Assembly (NCBI GenBank): GCA_009774535.1
Contig: VSNY01000007.1
Coordinates: forward strand, 1-45,249
From: Lachnospiraceae bacterium
GTDB taxonomy: Bacteria > Bacillota > Clostridia > Lachnospirales > Lachnospiraceae
Length of the DNA: 45,249 nucleotides
Direction of reading: 5' to 3'
In this document: positions 1-8,241 of the stretch, in pieces
How positions within the stretch are numbered: the stretch's first letter is position 1
How the letters are laid out: the number at the start of each line of letters is the position of its first letter
The notes under the pieces: generated by a model
Database searches by the model: none
Told to the model about the DNA's origin: nothing
The model's input: the letters and a program-made list of their open reading frames with translations, nothing else
Position numbers and translations under genes: made by a program

Positions 1-149
1 AAGATTGAAAAGTAGATAGAGAAAATAGTTGGTGATGGTATTTGGGAATGGTGGATTTTGAAATAATTATAAAGGCACTGTTTGAGGTGGCAGTGTCTTA
101 TGAAGAAAGAATATGAATATAGGAAATAGATACAAATATAAAATTTTGA

Positions 150-1544
150 TTGGAGGGATTAAGTATTAGACAAAAAAATGATCTTGAATTATTGAAATAT
201 ATCGCAGAAAACGGTATTATTGATTTAACATATGTGCAAGAACAATTAGAGATGAAAAAAAGAGCAGAAATATTGAAAAATCATCAGTATTCAATATGGT
301 ATAACGAAAAAGAAGATGTTTGGTATACATATCTGCCAGATTCTTCAAAAGAAAACAATAGAAGGAAGGTTAAGAGAAAGAAGAAAAATGATATAGAAAA
401 AGTAGTTTGCAATTACTATTTATCATTGGAAAATGACAATGACAAAGCTGGACAGAGAAATGTTCTGACTATTGAAAAGGTATTTTATGAATTTATGCAG
501 CATAAGGCGAAAGAAGTAAACAGTGGAACAGTTAAGCGGATGATGGCAGACTGGAATAAATTCTATAAGGCTAAAAGAGATTTTATTTCCATGCCATTAA
601 ATAATCTCACTAAAATTAAGATAGATGATTTTTTTAATTCTGTATTAGAGGAACATCATTTGAAGAAGAAGGCATTTTACAATATGTGTGGAATTTTGAA
701 GCAGACATTGGAATATGCAGTCGATGCCGAATACATTGAGAAAAATCCTTATCGAATCAAGGTGAATAAAAAGAAATTTGCAAATAGCAGCAAAAAACCA
801 AGTGTTAAGGAAGTATTTCAATCAGACGAAAAAGAATTGCTGGTTAATGAAATGGAGAGAAGGCTGAACAATAACCCATCAAATACAGCACCATTAGCAG
901 TCCTTCTTGATTTTGAACTTGGTACAAGGAAAGGTGAGATTTTAGCAATCAGTAAATCGGATATTGTTGGCAATAGAATACATATACACAGGCAGCTTGT
1001 AGAAGAATTTGATACAAGTAATTTGAATCGCATTAAGAGTACAGGATTTCAAGTTGTTGATTATACAAAATCAGAAGATGGAGACAGATGGTTACCATTG
1101 ACAGCAAAAGCCAAAAGAATTATAGACAGGATAGAGGCAATAAATAAAGAGTATGGATTTCATTATGAAGATTTTCTGTTTGTAAAAGATGGATGCTGCT
1201 TGTCACCAGATGCGGTAGATGCACAGATGAAAAGGGGATGTGAATATATAGGAATTCCAGTAAAGACAATGCATAAAATCAGAAAAACTTATGCATCGAC
1301 ATTGTTACATAATGGCGTTAATCTTAGTATTGTAAAAGATATGTTAGGACATGCAGATGAATCTACAACGTTAAAACATTATATTTATAATATTGAAGAT
1401 AACGAGGAAACAGAGAATAAAGTACGGAAAGCTTTAGGAGATAAGGGAGTTGTTAAAAGTGACCAAAGTGACCAAAATATTATCAGCTTTTCTAACAAAA
1501 TAAAAGCCGGAAAGCTTGAATTACCAAAGCTTCCAGCCAATTAA
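150..1544 (+). CDS. Tyrosine recombinase (integrase) of an integrated element
   Basis: Site-specific recombinase that would integrate and excise the element whose end lies here. The C-terminal catalytic domain shows the family residues: Arg in GTRKGEI, HKIRKTY (H-x-x-R), then LGHADESTTLKHYIY with the His and the nucleophilic Tyr. The N-terminal segment (LELLKYIAENGI..YVQEQLEMKKR, then WYTYLPD) resembles the arm-binding/AP2-like end of clostridial ICE and phage integrases, and a SAM-like core-binding domain follows. The start is uncertain. The frame opens with TTG at 150 directly after a stop, but GGAGGG at 152-157 lies inside that start and would instead suit the rare ATT at 165. The gene is clearly richer in A/T than the chromosome beyond 1550. 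It ends 6 nt before the 3' end of a tRNA-Leu, the usual position of an integrase next to its attachment site. The identity is firm; whether the element is an ICE or a prophage cannot be seen. Confidence 0.92.
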   Translation: MEGLSIRQKNDLELLKYIAENGIIDLTYVQEQLEMKKRAEILKNHQYSIWYNEKEDVWYTYLPDSSKENNRRKVKRKKKNDIEKVVCNYYLSLENDNDKAGQRNVLTIEKVFYEFMQHKAKEVNSGTVKRMMADWNKFYKAKRDFISMPLNNLTKIKIDDFFNSVLEEHHLKKKAFYNMCGILKQTLEYAVDAEYIEKNPYRIKVNKKKFANSSKKPSVKEVFQSDEKELLVNEMERRLNNNPSNTAPLAVLLDFELGTRKGEILAISKSDIVGNRIHIHRQLVEEFDTSNLNRIKSTGFQVVDYTKSEDGDRWLPLTAKAKRIIDRIEAINKEYGFHYEDFLFVKDGCCLSPDAVDAQMKRGCEYIGIPVKTMHKIRKTYASTLLHNGVNLSIVKDMLGHADESTTLKHYIYNIEDNEETENKVRKALGDKGVVKSDQSDQNIISFSNKIKAGKLELPKLPAN

Positions 1545-1550
1545 TAGTAA

Positions 1551-1573
1551 TGCGGAAGATGGGACTTGAACCC
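1551..1573. other. Probable attachment-site core (tRNA-Leu 3' end)
   Basis: The integrase gene stops at 1544, and the 3' acceptor and T-arm part of the minus-strand tRNA-Leu begins at 1551. Tyrosine recombinases of this group commonly use the tRNA 3' end as crossover site and restore it on integration. The direct-repeat partner is not found in the window, so it would lie to the left, outside. The exact crossover bases cannot be fixed from one end. Confidence 0.45.
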
Positions 1574-1634
1574 ACACGATGTAACCATCACAAGATCCTT
1601 AGTCTTGCTCGTCTGCCAATTCCGACACTTCCGC
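1551..1634 (-). tRNA. tRNA-Leu (anticodon AAG)
   Basis: Class II tRNA of 84 nt. The acceptor arm is GCGGAAG (5', 1634-1628) paired with CTTCCGC (1558-1552), with A as discriminator at 1551. The anticodon stem CAAGA/TCTTG encloses the loop CTAAGGA, so positions 34-36 read AAG. A long variable arm (GATGGTTACATC) and T-loop GGTTCAAGTCCC are present. CCA is not encoded. A34 would be expected to become inosine to read CUN codons beyond CUU; that is inference. The integrated element sits against its 3' end. Confidence 0.93.
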
Positions 1635-1665
1635 ATTAGTCATCACAATTCCTGACGACCTATAC

Positions 1666-1694
1666 ATTATAGCATCATGAGAAAAAGATGTCAA
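1666..1694 (-). promoter_or_regulatory. Sigma-A promoter of tRNA-Leu(AAG)
   Basis: Read on the minus strand, a perfect TTGACA (1694-1689) is followed by a 17-nt spacer and a perfect TATAAT (1671-1666), about 30 nt before the tRNA 5' end. Confidence 0.85.
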
Positions 1695-1738
1695 TAAAAA
1701 AATAAAAAATTTTTTTTTGAAAAAAATGAAAAAAAGGG

Positions 1739-1767
1739 TTGACGAATCCATAGAAGTCGTGTATTAT
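1739..1767 (+). promoter_or_regulatory. Sigma-A promoter of tRNA-Leu(CAG)
   Basis: TTGACG (1739-1744), a 17-nt spacer and TATTAT (1762-1767), about 33 nt before the mature tRNA. It follows a long A/T run (1692-1735) that could act as an UP-type element for both divergent promoters. Confidence 0.8.
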
Positions 1768-1800
1768 ACTTAATGTGCTGAGCGAGAGCAGCACACAAAC

Positions 1801-1884
1801 GCAGAAGTGGCGGAATTGGCAGACGCGCAGGCTTCAGGTGCCTGTGGTAGCAATATCGTGTGGGTTCAAGTCCCATCTTCTGCA
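1801..1884 (+). tRNA. tRNA-Leu (anticodon CAG)
   Basis: Class II tRNA of 84 nt. Acceptor GCAGAAG (1801-1807) pairs with CTTCTGC (1877-1883), discriminator A at 1884. Anticodon stem CAGGC/GCCTG encloses the loop TTCAGGT, giving CAG for CUG codons. The long variable arm and the T arm match those of the divergent tRNA-Leu almost exactly. CCA is not encoded. Confidence 0.95.
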
Positions 1885-1892
1885 CTGCTTAC

Positions 1893-1940
1893 AAATAAAC
1901 CCGTTTCCAACAGGAAGCGGGTTTATTTTTCCTTTTTATT
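1893..1940 (+). terminator. Intrinsic terminator of tRNA-Leu(CAG)
   Basis: A 16-bp stem (1893-1908 with 1913-1928, one wobble pair) around a 4-nt loop, followed by a T-rich tail (TTCCTTTTTATT). It lies just past the tRNA and just before the 3' end of the convergent minus-strand membrane protein gene, so it may serve both weakly. Confidence 0.8.
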
Positions 1941-1944
1941 ATTT

Positions 1945-3765
1945 TTATTCCAGCGCGTTCAGATTGACCAGTTTCTGTTCCACCTTAGGGGCAAGCTCTT
2001 CCATCAGCGCATCCCCTTTGATTACAACGGCATAATATTTGCTTTGCGCCAGCAGATAATAATCGTCTCCTTCCAGATGATCCAGGTCGCCGCTGCTGCA
2101 GCAGATGAAATATCCGTCTTCTTCTGTCGGCAGGTCTTCCAGCGGAATGGAATAGACATGGGTGTCAATTAAGTTCACCTGCAGTTCGTAGGCAATCCGG
2201 TAATTTTTCGTATCATCCAGCGTGCAGTAGACATCCCGGCTGCCGACGACGTCGCCCAGCAGGTCAAACATGGCCAGATTGCCGGAAGATACTTTTCCGC
2301 GCTGGGAATTAATAGTTCCAATTTTGGCGGAATACAGCCCGGTTGGGATAAAGATGGCGGTTAACAGCAGGCAGGCAGCGGCCACATGGAGCCGGAACAA
2401 ACGCTTCCGGTAACAGGTAAGCAAAAGACCAAGCGCCAGAGCGCCAGCCGCGGCAATCAGGATACACCAGCGCATAGCAAAAGTATCGGAAAACAGACGG
2501 TAAAACCCAATGCCTGCCGCACAAAAGGCGCGGTAATGCCAGGTGTCTGTAATCCGCTGCAGGTTTAAGGACAGTACGCCGCTGACAGCAGCGTAAAAAC
2601 AAATCTCACAGGCAAAAAGCAGGACAAACCTGCGGTCTTTTTTGCAAAAGGCCAGTTCACGAAAGCCCAGCAGCAGAAAGATTCCGATGAGGCATTCATT
2701 GTAGCGTGTGTAGATAAAATAGGTAAGGTCTGTATCGGCGTTCAGGTTCGTAATGGCTGCAGGATCAATCAGGCTGATGGCGGAGACCAGAAATGTGCCG
2801 GCGCAGGCAAGCAGCGTAAACAGATAAAAGGTCGTATGCCTTTTTGGCTTTTTTGACCGAAAAGCGTGCAGAAGCTGCGCTGCGCAGTGGATGACGCCCC
2901 AGAATAACAAGCCGAAGGTAGATGTGAAAAGCGCCCACATCTGTCCGCTGAGCGCCTGCAGCAGGTTCTGCCAGCCTTGCAGTGTCAGCAGGGAAAGCAG
3001 ATGATCTTTTTGCGCGCCGAGACCGTTTTTCGGTTTTAGGCCAAAGCCTTCTATGACACACAGCCAGGTCTTGATCCGGACGTTGGCAAACAGGATAATA
3101 ATTAACGGCAGCAGCAGTGCGGCAAACAGTTTCCAGTCAATGGCATCCGAAAGACGCAGGAGCAGCACCGTCAGGATAAAAGCGGTTACGATGCCGATCG
3201 TGCGGTTGTGCGTAATATAACAGGCGCCCACGCAGCAGCTTAAAAGCAGCGCGCCGTTTACGTCCGGATGCTGTTCAAAGCGCAGGTACAGGTAAAAAAG
3301 CAGCCAGACGAGCAGATATAAAAAGGTTTCGCTCCACGCGATCGGGCCTTGGGTAAGGTAGGACGAATACATGCATACCATAAAGGATATCGTAAGCGTC
3401 AGCCATTGTTCGGTTTTCGGGAACAGAATGCGGCTGCACCGGACGCACAGGCAATAGGACGCAACGCCAAAAAGGCCGTTTCCGATTACGGCTGCTTTGT
3501 ACATCAGATGCAGGTTGTGGGTAAACCAGAACAGCGGGGTCAGTACCAGGCTGTAGCCGTAGGAGTACCAGTTCATATGTCCGGCAAACACATCGGACCA
3601 GTCGTGTCCGGCAAACAGCGCGGCATGCGTCCAGTAGCCGTATTCGTCGTTGCGGATGGCAAGCACATTCGTATCACGGATGTACCAGATCCGAAAGATA
3701 AAAATAATCGTGGAAAATACCAGGGACAGCAGAACCCCGGCGTGTTTGATTTGTACGTTTCTCAT
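1945..3765 (-). CDS. Polytopic membrane protein, GT-C glycosyltransferase-like
   Basis: Large integral membrane protein of 606 aa with about 11-13 hydrophobic segments and a C-terminal soluble stretch of roughly 110 residues. After the first membrane segment (about residues 9-28) comes RNDEYGYW with acidic residues D40 and E41. An acidic pair in the first external loop is the hallmark of GT-C lipid-phosphosugar-dependent glycosyltransferases (ArnT/PMT-like). That placement supports a role in adding sugars outside the membrane, but family assignment by eye is tentative and a structural or transport role is not excluded. ATG start at 3765 with AGGAGT upstream. It is transcribed away from dgt and converges on the tRNA-Leu(CAG) terminator. 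No substrate can be inferred. Confidence 0.7.
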   Translation of the reverse strand: MRNVQIKHAGVLLSLVFSTIIFIFRIWYIRDTNVLAIRNDEYGYWTHAALFAGHDWSDVFAGHMNWYSYGYSLVLTPLFWFTHNLHLMYKAAVIGNGLFGVASYCLCVRCSRILFPKTEQWLTLTISFMVCMYSSYLTQGPIAWSETFLYLLVWLLFYLYLRFEQHPDVNGALLLSCCVGACYITHNRTIGIVTAFILTVLLLRLSDAIDWKLFAALLLPLIIILFANVRIKTWLCVIEGFGLKPKNGLGAQKDHLLSLLTLQGWQNLLQALSGQMWALFTSTFGLLFWGVIHCAAQLLHAFRSKKPKRHTTFYLFTLLACAGTFLVSAISLIDPAAITNLNADTDLTYFIYTRYNECLIGIFLLLGFRELAFCKKDRRFVLLFACEICFYAAVSGVLSLNLQRITDTWHYRAFCAAGIGFYRLFSDTFAMRWCILIAAAGALALGLLLTCYRKRLFRLHVAAACLLLTAIFIPTGLYSAKIGTINSQRGKVSSGNLAMFDLLGDVVGSRDVYCTLDDTKNYRIAYELQVNLIDTHVYSIPLEDLPTEEDGYFICCSSGDLDHLEGDDYYLLAQSKYYAVVIKGDALMEELAPKVEQKLVNLNALE

Positions 3766-3784
3766 AGCAGTAACTCCTGATTCG

Positions 3785-3814
3785 TTGAAATTGTCCCATC
3801 GATACCATTATACA
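3785..3814 (+). promoter_or_regulatory. Probable promoter of dgt
   Basis: TTGAAA (3785-3790), an 18-nt spacer and TATACA (3809-3814) in the 118-nt gap between the divergent genes. A TATAAT for the opposite strand overlaps it (3812-3807), with a poor -35. Confidence 0.5.
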
Positions 3815-3883
3815 AAAAATAAGAAAAAAATAAAGGATTTCAACAAAAAATACAGAATTTTTAAAATAAGGAGGGAATTCCTT

Positions 3884-4888
3884 ATGACAATACGGGAAGA
3901 AATGGAAGTAAGGGAACATCAGATTTTAAGCCCATATGCTGCCTTCAGCGATAAGTCCCGCGGAAGGCAGCGGGAAGAGGAAACTTGTGATATCCGCCCG
4001 GTTTATCAGCGGGACCGGGACAGAATTCTGCACAGCAGGGCTTTCCGGAGACTGAAAAATAAGACGCAGGTATTTTTAACGCCCAAAGGGGATCACTACC
4101 GCACCCGCATGTCGCATACGCTGGAAGTGTCGCAGAACGCGCGCACGATCGCGAAGGCGCTGCGTCTGAACGAGGATCTGGCGGAAGCGATTGCGCTTGG
4201 ACATGACCTTGGGCATACGCCGTTTGGCCATGCGGGGGAGTATATGTTAAACAGCCTGTGCGAAGGCGGCTTTCAGCATAACAAACAGAGTGTGCGCATT
4301 GTGGAAGTGCTGGAAAAACACGGAAATGGGCTGAATCTGACCTGGGAAGTGCGGGACGGCATTTTAAATCACAAAATGAGCAGCATGCCGTCTACGCTGG
4401 AAGGCAGGATTGTCCGGCTGTCAGATAAGATCGCTTATATCAACCATGATGTGGATGATGCGATCCGGGCCAAGATTTTGTGCGAGGAAGATATTCCGAA
4501 AGAATATCAGGAAATTCTGGGGACAAATGTACGTATGCGTTTGAACACTTTAATACATAATATTATTACGAACAGTATGGGGAAAGAAGACATCTATATG
4601 TCGCCCGAAGTCGAAGCTGCGATGAAAGGGCTGCGGCAGTATATGTTTAAAAACCTGTACAACAATCCGAAGGCAAAGCATGAGGAGACAAAAGCGGAGG
4701 AACTGCTGGAACGGTTGTTTGATTATTACCGCAGGCGTCCGGAAAAGATGCCGCAGCAGTATACCGATATGATCCGCATGGGAGAACGGCTGGACCGGAC
4801 GGTCTGTGATTATATCGCCGGGATGACCGACCAGTATGCGATCGCAAAATTTAATGAGTATTATGTGCCGGTGCAGTGGCAGGTATAA
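3884..4888 (+). CDS. dgt: Deoxyguanosinetriphosphate triphosphohydrolase-like protein
   Basis: HD-domain dNTPase that would hydrolyse dGTP (or other dNTPs) to deoxynucleoside and triphosphate. The HD metal and catalytic motifs are visible: H78 in MSHTLEV, then LGHDLGHTPFGH with H107-D108, H111 and H116, and further on NHDVDDAIRAK. The reading frame is open back to 3650, but homologues begin near MTIREEMEVRE. ATG 3884 has a strong AAGGAGGG about 8 nt upstream, giving 334 aa, the usual length of the short Firmicutes form. It leads the block dgt-dnaG-rpoD-trmK-nif3 that is common in Clostridia. A 218-nt gap with several hairpins separates it from dnaG, so the two may be transcribed separately. 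Confidence 0.93.
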   Translation: MTIREEMEVREHQILSPYAAFSDKSRGRQREEETCDIRPVYQRDRDRILHSRAFRRLKNKTQVFLTPKGDHYRTRMSHTLEVSQNARTIAKALRLNEDLAEAIALGHDLGHTPFGHAGEYMLNSLCEGGFQHNKQSVRIVEVLEKHGNGLNLTWEVRDGILNHKMSSMPSTLEGRIVRLSDKIAYINHDVDDAIRAKILCEEDIPKEYQEILGTNVRMRLNTLIHNIITNSMGKEDIYMSPEVEAAMKGLRQYMFKNLYNNPKAKHEETKAEELLERLFDYYRRRPEKMPQQYTDMIRMGERLDRTVCDYIAGMTDQYAIAKFNEYYVPVQWQV

Positions 4889-4959
4889 AAGGCTGAATTT
4901 GTGAGAAAAGCAGTCAGGCGGCTGGCATATGATGCAGATGAATGGTAACAGTTCAGGCA

Positions 4960-4984
4960 GATCAGCGCATTTACTGCGCTGATC
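4960..4984. repeat. Hairpin in the dgt-dnaG gap
   Basis: Perfect 10-bp inverted repeat (4960-4969 with 4975-4984) around TTTAC. It is preceded by a half-copy of the dispersed motif GTAACAGTTCAG at 4945-4956. There is no T-run after it, so it is not a clear intrinsic terminator. Confidence 0.7.
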
Positions 4985-5006
4985 GTATGAAAATGTAGTG
5001 GCTGCA

Positions 5007-5049
5007 CGTATCCAGCCTATCGCGAAGCGATTCTGAATGGCTGGATACG
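5007..5049. repeat. Imperfect palindrome upstream of dnaG
   Basis: An 11-bp perfect outer stem (CGTATCCAGCC 5007-5017 with GGCTGGATACG 5039-5049) encloses a second small hairpin ATCGC-GAA-GCGAT (5019-5031). It abuts the next palindrome at 5049. Function unknown. Confidence 0.75.
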
Positions 5050-5080
5050 TAACAGTTCAGTGGGGTATCTGAACTGTTAC
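5049..5080. repeat. Dispersed palindrome, GTAACAGTTCAG type
   Basis: Perfect 12-bp inverted repeat GTAACAGTTCAG (5049-5060) and CTGAACTGTTAC (5069-5080) with an 8-nt loop. It ends 12 nt before the dnaG ribosome binding site. Related copies occur at 21787-21823 and 23529-23556. Confidence 0.85.
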
Positions 5081-5106
5081 GATGAATGGAAAAAGGAGTC
5101 AGGCAG

Positions 5107-6900
5107 ATGCCGTATTATTCAGATGAATTAAAGGAAGAAGTTCGTTCCGCGAATGATATTGTAGATGTGATATCCGGGTATGTAAGGCTTCAGAAAAAGG
5201 GAAACAGCTATGTCGGCCTGTGTCCGTTCCATAACGAAAAGACAGGTTCTTTCCATGTATCGCAGAATAAGCAGCTCTATCATTGTTTTGGATGCGGCGC
5301 CGGAGGAGATGTGTTTGCGTTTTTGATGGAATATGAGAATTTTTCTTTTAAAGAAGCGATGGAGCAGCTGGCAGACCGCGTGGGGATGACGCTGCCGGTG
5401 CAGGAGCTTACAGAGAAGGAAAAACGGGAATCGGACTACCGTTCGATGCTTTTGGAAGTCAACCGCGAGGCCGGGAAGTATTATTACATGCTGCTGCGCA
5501 GCAGACGCGGGGCGCATGCGCTGGAATATTTCCGCGGGCGGCAGCTTACCGATGAAACGATGCAGAAATTCGGGCTGGGCTATGCGGATAAGTACAGCGA
5601 TGATCTGTACCGGTATCTAAAGGGCAAAGGATACAGCGACCAGCTGCTGAAAGATGCCGGACTGATTACGGTGGATGAGGTGCGCGGGGCGCATGATAAA
5701 TTCTGGAACCGGGCTATGTTTCCGATTATGAACGTACACAATAAGATTATCGGTTTTGGCGGCAGGGTGATGGGAGAAGGGGAGCCGAAATATTTGAATT
5801 CACCGGAGACGCAGATTTTTGACAAAAGCAGGAACTTGTACGGGCTGAACCTGGCCAGACAGTCCAGGCGGCCGCAGATGCTGCTCTGTGAAGGGTATAT
5901 GGATGTGATTGCGCTGCACCAGGCAGGATTTGACCACGCGGTGGCTTCGCTTGGGACGGCGTTTACGAGCGGCCATGCCAGCTTGTTAAAGCGCTATGCA
6001 AAGGAAGTGTACTTAACGTTCGACAGCGACGGCGCGGGCGTCAAAGCGGCTCTTAGGGCTCTTCCGATTTTAAAGGAGGCAGGCCTGAACGCAAAAGTCA
6101 TCCATATGGAACCGTATAAGGACCCGGATGAATTGATCAAGGCGCTGGGAGCGGATGCTTACCAGGAACGGATCGATCAGGCGGAGAACAGCTTTTTGTT
6201 TGAAATCCGTATTTTGGAGCAGAATTATAATATGGCGGACCCGCAGGGCAAGACTGCGTTTTATAACGAAGCTGCCAGAAAATTACTCGCATTTTCTGAG
6301 GAGCTGGAGCGGAATAATTATATTGAAGCAGTGGCGCGGAAATATCAGATTGGGTTTGAAAACCTGCGCAGACTCGTCGCGCAGGTCAGTGTGCAGACCG
6401 GGCTGGTAAAAAAGCCGGAGCCGCTAAAATCCGGCATCCATAAAAAAGAACCGCGCCGGGAAGACGGGATTAAAAAATCGCAGAAGCTGCTGTTAACGTG
6501 GCTGAGCGAGGAACCGTCCTTGTACCCGGTGATCCGGGAATATGTTACACCGGACGATTTTCCGGATGAACTCTGCCGTAAGGCGGCTGAGGCGCTGTTT
6601 GCGCAGCTGGAGGCGGGCAGCCTGAACCTGGCGCAGATTCCGGGCCATTTTGAAGACCTGGAAGACCAGCGTGAAATTGTGTCCGCGTTTCACGAGACGA
6701 TCCGGGAAGTCAGGACACGCGCCGCACGCGGGCAGGCATTAAAAGATACGATACTGAAACTAAAAGAACATCACCTTCAGATACTGAGAGACAATCATGA
6801 TCTAAGCGGTATGCAGGAGCGTTTTACGCAAATGCTCCAGGAGAAAAAAATGCTGGAGGCACTGCGGAAAAAAGAGTTTTTCACACAGCTGTCAGAGTGA
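5107..6900 (+). CDS. dnaG: DNA primase
   Basis: Synthesises RNA primers at the replication fork with DnaB helicase. The N-terminal CHC2 zinc-binding domain shows C39, H42, C60 and C63 (CPFH...YHCFGC). The central RNA polymerase core contains TOPRIM motifs: LCEGYMDVIALHQ, ASLGTAFT and the metal-binding YLTFDSDGAG. A variable C-terminal helicase-interaction region follows from about residue 440. The frame is open from an ATG at 5086, but AAAGGAG at 5092-5097 lies downstream of it, and the conserved start MPYYSDEL at 5107 sits 9 nt past that site, giving 597 aa. It is followed 36 nt later by rpoD, the classical macromolecular-synthesis arrangement. Confidence 0.96.
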   Translation: MPYYSDELKEEVRSANDIVDVISGYVRLQKKGNSYVGLCPFHNEKTGSFHVSQNKQLYHCFGCGAGGDVFAFLMEYENFSFKEAMEQLADRVGMTLPVQELTEKEKRESDYRSMLLEVNREAGKYYYMLLRSRRGAHALEYFRGRQLTDETMQKFGLGYADKYSDDLYRYLKGKGYSDQLLKDAGLITVDEVRGAHDKFWNRAMFPIMNVHNKIIGFGGRVMGEGEPKYLNSPETQIFDKSRNLYGLNLARQSRRPQMLLCEGYMDVIALHQAGFDHAVASLGTAFTSGHASLLKRYAKEVYLTFDSDGAGVKAALRALPILKEAGLNAKVIHMEPYKDPDELIKALGADAYQERIDQAENSFLFEIRILEQNYNMADPQGKTAFYNEAARKLLAFSEELERNNYIEAVARKYQIGFENLRRLVAQVSVQTGLVKKPEPLKSGIHKKEPRREDGIKKSQKLLLTWLSEEPSLYPVIREYVTPDDFPDELCRKAAEALFAQLEAGSLNLAQIPGHFEDLEDQREIVSAFHETIREVRTRAARGQALKDTILKLKEHHLQILRDNHDLSGMQERFTQMLQEKKMLEALRKKEFFTQLSE

Positions 6901-6936
6901 CGTAACAGCATGTAAGACCAAGAGAGGATGAGAGCA

Positions 6937-8238
6937 ATGGCAAATATGGAAGAAAACAGGAAAAAACTGAAAAAAAAGGAGCATGCTGCGCAGGAGGAAA
7001 ACACGAATCCGGAAACTCCCGTGTTTGACCAGCAGAAATTTCTGGAGATTTTAGGCGGGCTTGTGGAACGGGCCAAAAAGAAAAAGAATATGCTGGAATA
7101 CCAGGAAATCAGCGACGCGTTTCAGAGTATGTGCCTTTCTGCCGAACAGCTGGAAAATGTTCTGGAGTATCTGGAAATCCACAATGTGGATGTCCTGCGG
7201 ATCTCAGACGATGACGACGATGTAGATATCCTGATTGAAGATGAGGATGTGGAAGTCGAGAACATTGATCTGACCGTGCCGGACGGCGTAAGCATCGAAG
7301 ACCCGGTGCGCATGTACTTAAAAGAGATCGGCAAAGTGCCGCTGTTAAGCGCGGAGGAAGAGATTGAACTGGCGCAGAAAATGGAAGCCGGAGCCGTTGC
7401 CCATGAAAAAATCATCATTTTAAGAGGGCGCAGGGATAAAGAAGGGACGACGCAGGAAGAAAAGAATGAGATCAACGAGGAGATCAATCGGCTGATCCGC
7501 GAGCAGGATCTTGGTGAGGAAGCGAAAAAACGTCTGGCAGAAGCGAATCTGCGTCTGGTAGTCAGCATTGCCAAGCGCTATGTGGGCCGCGGCATGTTGT
7601 TTTTAGACTTGATTCAGGAAGGCAACCTCGGTCTGATCAAAGCAGTGGAGAAATTTGATTTCCGCAAAGGATTTAAGTTTTCTACGTATGCGACCTGGTG
7701 GATACGCCAGGCAATTACAAGAGCCATTGCAGACCAGGCGCGTACGATCCGTATCCCGGTCCATATGGTCGAGACGATCAACAAACTGATCCGTGTTTCC
7801 AGACAGCTGCTGCAGGAGCTGGGGCGCGAGCCGTCGCCGGAAGAGATTTCCGCGCAGATGAATATGCCGGTAGAACGTGTACGCGAGATCCTAAAGATTT
7901 CCCAGGAGCCTGTTTCCTTAGAAACGCCGATCGGGGAAGAAGAAGATTCCCATCTTGGGGATTTTATTCAGGACGATAACGTGCCGGTACCAGCGGACGC
8001 CGCCGCGTTTACCCTGTTAAAAGAACAGCTGGGCGAAGTATTAGGGACGCTGACCGACCGGGAACAGAAAGTACTGACGCTGCGGTTCGGCCTGCAGGAC
8101 GGCAGGGCGCGTACCCTTGAGGAAGTCGGCAAGGAATTTAACGTTACAAGAGAACGTATCCGCCAGATCGAAGCGAAAGCGCTGCGCAAACTGCGCCATC
8201 CAAGCCGGAGCCGCAAGCTTAAGGATTATTTGGAGTAA
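6937..8238 (+). CDS. rpoD: RNA polymerase primary sigma factor (sigma-70/SigA)
   Basis: Housekeeping sigma factor. An N-terminal acidic region 1.1-like part with Asp-rich residues DDDDDVDILIEDEDVEVE is followed by region 1.2 (DPVRMYLKEIGKVPLL). Region 2 (NLRLVVSIAKRYVGRG, FDFRKGFKFSTYATWWIRQAI) holds the -10 recognition and melting residues. Region 3 follows, then region 4 (LTDREQKVLTLRFGL, TRERIRQIEAKALRKLR) for -35 binding. Two starts are possible, 6928 and 6937. GAGAGG at 6922-6927 gives proper 9-nt spacing only to 6937, giving 433 aa. Co-directional with dnaG and overlapping the trmK translation signals (stop at 8238, next start at 8242). Confidence 0.95.
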   Translation: MANMEENRKKLKKKEHAAQEENTNPETPVFDQQKFLEILGGLVERAKKKKNMLEYQEISDAFQSMCLSAEQLENVLEYLEIHNVDVLRISDDDDDVDILIEDEDVEVENIDLTVPDGVSIEDPVRMYLKEIGKVPLLSAEEEIELAQKMEAGAVAHEKIIILRGRRDKEGTTQEEKNEINEEINRLIREQDLGEEAKKRLAEANLRLVVSIAKRYVGRGMLFLDLIQEGNLGLIKAVEKFDFRKGFKFSTYATWWIRQAITRAIADQARTIRIPVHMVETINKLIRVSRQLLQELGREPSPEEISAQMNMPVERVREILKISQEPVSLETPIGEEEDSHLGDFIQDDNVPVPADAAAFTLLKEQLGEVLGTLTDREQKVLTLRFGLQDGRARTLEEVGKEFNVTRERIRQIEAKALRKLRHPSRSRKLKDYLE

Positions 8239-8241
8239 GCG

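Noticed and set aside
100..129. Nine-codon frame before the integrase as an excisionase or leader peptide
   Set aside because: Far too short for an excisionase and without recognisable sequence; GAGGTGG before it is weak support.
1692..1735. A/T-rich tract as replication origin
   Set aside because: It is short, has no DnaA boxes or repeats, and lies exactly between two divergent tRNA promoters, which explains it better.
1775..2172. Two overlapping plus-strand open frames (86 and 121 aa)
   Set aside because: They run through the tRNA-Leu(CAG), its terminator and the 3' end of the minus-strand membrane protein; no ribosome site and no protein-like sequence.
4889..5106. Riboswitch or T-box upstream of dnaG
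   Set aside because: Several hairpins are present, but no T-box sequence, no known aptamer core and no terminator T-run; one hairpin belongs to a dispersed family.
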